Shown in pieces: positions 5,329 to 6,401 of a DNA stretch of 6,401 nt. A program made the translations under genes and the position numbers. Source of the DNA: Candidatus Saccharimonadota bacterium (GTDB lineage Bacteria; Patescibacteriota; Saccharimonadia; Saccharimonadales; Saccharimonadaceae); the NCBI GenBank assembly GCA_030536095.1, contig JAUNQQ010000021.1, positions 1 to 6,401 on the forward strand, given 5' to 3'. The stretch's first letter is position 1, and every line of letters starts with the position of its first letter. Below the pieces are notes generated by a model. It saw nothing but the letters and a program-made list of their open reading frames with translations. It was not told the origin of the DNA and did not search any database.

Positions 5329-6276
5329 TTAATTGGGATCGGAGCTGTCATCTTTTCGAATACCAGTACGAGTGCCAAAGGAGAACTTATTAACGGCACA
5401 GTAGCTAAAGTCAGTGGTAAGACCGGAAGGTGCATCAGTACAGAAATTAGAATTAGTATTAATATTTATTCCACCTCTTACCGTGCCTAGGATAAAGGAG
5501 CCAGAAACATAAGCATGTTGAGTATTAACATCGTATGCGGCGGAAAAAATCTGAAGATCATAAATAGCGAGAGCAGATTCAGAAGCAGGGAGAAGCTCGA
5601 CGGGGGTATCGCATTCAGGATAAGATTTAGTCTCCGAATTAAATAGGCAGTTACCCTTAACACGAAGAAGACGAAAATTAGTATATTGTTTATCGTTCTG
5701 GTCAATAACCTTTACTTGCTGACTCGTGAGATCATTTCCATGATCATCTTTATAGATATCCTTATTTTCATCAAGAACATAACCCGTATTCCAGATATAG
5801 GTATAGTCGCCCGTGCGAAATTCACCATGAGTCGGAACATTACCGGTATTATTAAATGTACGACCAGAAGTGTTTGTTATGGTTACGGGGTTCTCTGATT
5901 GCCACACCTGATGATATTTGGTTGAATCCTCCCCCTCTCCAAGCTGGAAAAAGCCTCCCCTAGAAGCGGCAATAGTGCGCGAAAAATTATCGGAAAGACT
6001 CTGCCCCATAGTGTCAACGCTTTTCATCGTGATACCTTTCTGGAAGGTACTAGTAAGGTGGACAATGAGAATAGCAATAGTAATAAGAAGAACAGAGATA
6101 AAAGCAGTAGCGAGCGAAAGTTCGGCAATGGTAAAACCGAGTTTTGTCCGATACTGTTTATGCTTAGTTTTAGCAATAGCAGAATTGGCGAAAAAATTTT
6201 GCGTTTTGTTGCTATATCGTCTATGGTTAGAGTTAGCAATAGCGAAATAAGATAAATATTTATGGTTATTTTTCAT
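5329..6276 (-). CDS. Type IV prepilin-like protein with long leader
   Basis: The 315-residue protein has a class III signal: KLG at 45-47, cleavage after Gly47, then FTIAEL with Phe48 as +1 and Glu52 as the conserved +5 glutamate. A hydrophobic helix follows (about 53-74), typical of pilins and pseudopilins processed by the PilD-type prepilin peptidase and held in the cytoplasmic membrane before assembly. The leader is long (47 residues), strongly basic and repetitive. The outer domain has four cysteines (210, 222, 279, 293) that could form two disulfides, 210-222 and 279-293. It most likely acts as a minor pilin or pseudopilin of a type IV pilus. The upstream gene overlaps by ATGA, so the two are co-transcribed and translationally coupled. 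AGGAGAG nine bases before the ATG is a usable ribosome site. No terminator is seen before the next gene. Confidence 0.88.
   Translation of the reverse strand: MKNNHKYLSYFAIANSNHRRYSNKTQNFFANSAIAKTKHKQYRTKLGFTIAELSLATAFISVLLITIAILIVHLTSTFQKGITMKSVDTMGQSLSDNFSRTIAASRGGFFQLGEGEDSTKYHQVWQSENPVTITNTSGRTFNNTGNVPTHGEFRTGDYTYIWNTGYVLDENKDIYKDDHGNDLTSQQVKVIDQNDKQYTNFRLLRVKGNCLFNSETKSYPECDTPVELLPASESALAIYDLQIFSAAYDVNTQHAYVSGSFILGTVRGGININTNSNFCTDAPSGLTTDFSYCAVNKFSFGTRTGIRKDDSSDPN
6142..6243 (-). repeat. Degenerate 13-codon repeat in the prepilin leader
   Basis: Residues 12-24 (AIANSNHRRYSNK) and 33-45 (AIAKTKHKQYRTK) align codon by codon at a spacing of 21 codons. Eleven bases, TTAGCAATAGC on the plus strand, are identical at 6170-6180 and 6233-6243. 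A shorter third echo, NNHKY, is at residues 3-7. It looks like internal duplication within the leader. Confidence 0.65.
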
Positions 6277-6401
6277 GAATGCGAACTCTCCTGAAATTCT
6301 GGGTTATATAAACGAAGGATGGTGCCGGTAGTGGTCGGGCGATTATTTTGGGGCGAAATCCAGCAAGTATAGATATGAAAATCGTAAAACTGGGGATTAT
6401 T
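6273..6401 (-). CDS. C-terminal end of a probable pilin-like protein (partial)
   Basis: An open frame enters from the right edge and ends with TGA at 6275-6273, giving the last 42 residues (it contains FHIYTCWISPQ and ILRLYNPEF). The stop overlaps the prepilin start as ATGA, so it is the upstream gene of the same operon. Little can be said of its fold from this fragment. A pilin-like or pilus-assembly role is inferred from the operon and from the Cys-Trp and aromatic-rich end; no leader or hydrophobic helix is inside the window. Confidence 0.7.
   Translation of the reverse strand, partial: NNPQFYDFHIYTCWISPQNNRPTTTGTILRLYNPEFQESSHS

Noticed and set aside
5918..6250. 110-codon plus-strand frame
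   Set aside because: It is antisense to the prepilin hydrophobic helix, whose complement also looks hydrophobic; there is no independent support.
1..6401. UGA recoded as an amino acid (as in Gracilibacteria or Mycoplasma)
   Set aside because: TGA terminates the methyltransferase, the recombinase and the upstream pilin-like gene at sensible lengths, and Trp is encoded by TGG in conserved places.
1..6401. CRISPR array or insertion sequence ends
   Set aside because: No regularly spaced direct repeats and no transposase with terminal inverted repeats were seen; the only recombinase is the serine type next to the tRNA.

Overview
The window is the junction between an integrated mobile element (left, about 1 to 4720) and a host chromosome (right, about 4720 to 6401). 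A tRNA-Leu gene with anticodon GAG marks the boundary. The standard genetic code is in use, since TGA ends the methyltransferase, the recombinase and a pilin-like gene. The organism is not identified directly. Very short intergenic regions, leaderless TATAAT promoters, a small AT-leaning genome style and type IV pilin-like genes with a Cys-containing C-terminal region suggest a Saccharibacteria-like (Candidate Phyla Radiation) bacterium. That is an inference of moderate to low strength.

Element side. A type II restriction-modification pair lies on the minus strand: a gamma-type adenine DNA methyltransferase (910-1983), overlapped by 26 bp by a PD-(D/E)XK endonuclease that runs off the left edge (1-935). 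Diverging from it across only 80 bp is a 280-residue protein with a MerR-like helix-turn-helix (2064-2906). Both divergent genes have a perfect TATAAT box 6-7 bases before their ATG, so both mRNAs should be leaderless. Two 10-bp inverted repeats cover the two -10 boxes. The regulator is followed by a stretch of nested inverted repeats, a 47-codon small ORF (3010-3153) and a large serine recombinase (3176-4741). The recombinase is the probable integrase. Its last codons and its stop lie inside the 3' half of the tRNA-Leu gene, read antisense.

Host side. All genes here are on the minus strand. From right to left they are: the C-terminal end of a probable pilin-like protein (6273-6401); a type IV prepilin-like protein (5329-6276) that overlaps it by ATGA; an unrecognised 119-residue GC-rich gene (4894-5253) with a perfect TTGACA-N17-TATAAT promoter and an intrinsic terminator; and tRNA-Leu (4720-4806) with its own promoter.

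How it fits together: the recombinase probably inserted the element at the 3' end of tRNA-Leu(GAG), the methyltransferase/endonuclease pair would act in defence or element maintenance, and the MerR-like protein is well placed to control the methyltransferase-endonuclease operon and itself. The other element end and the rest of the endonuclease are outside the window to the left.
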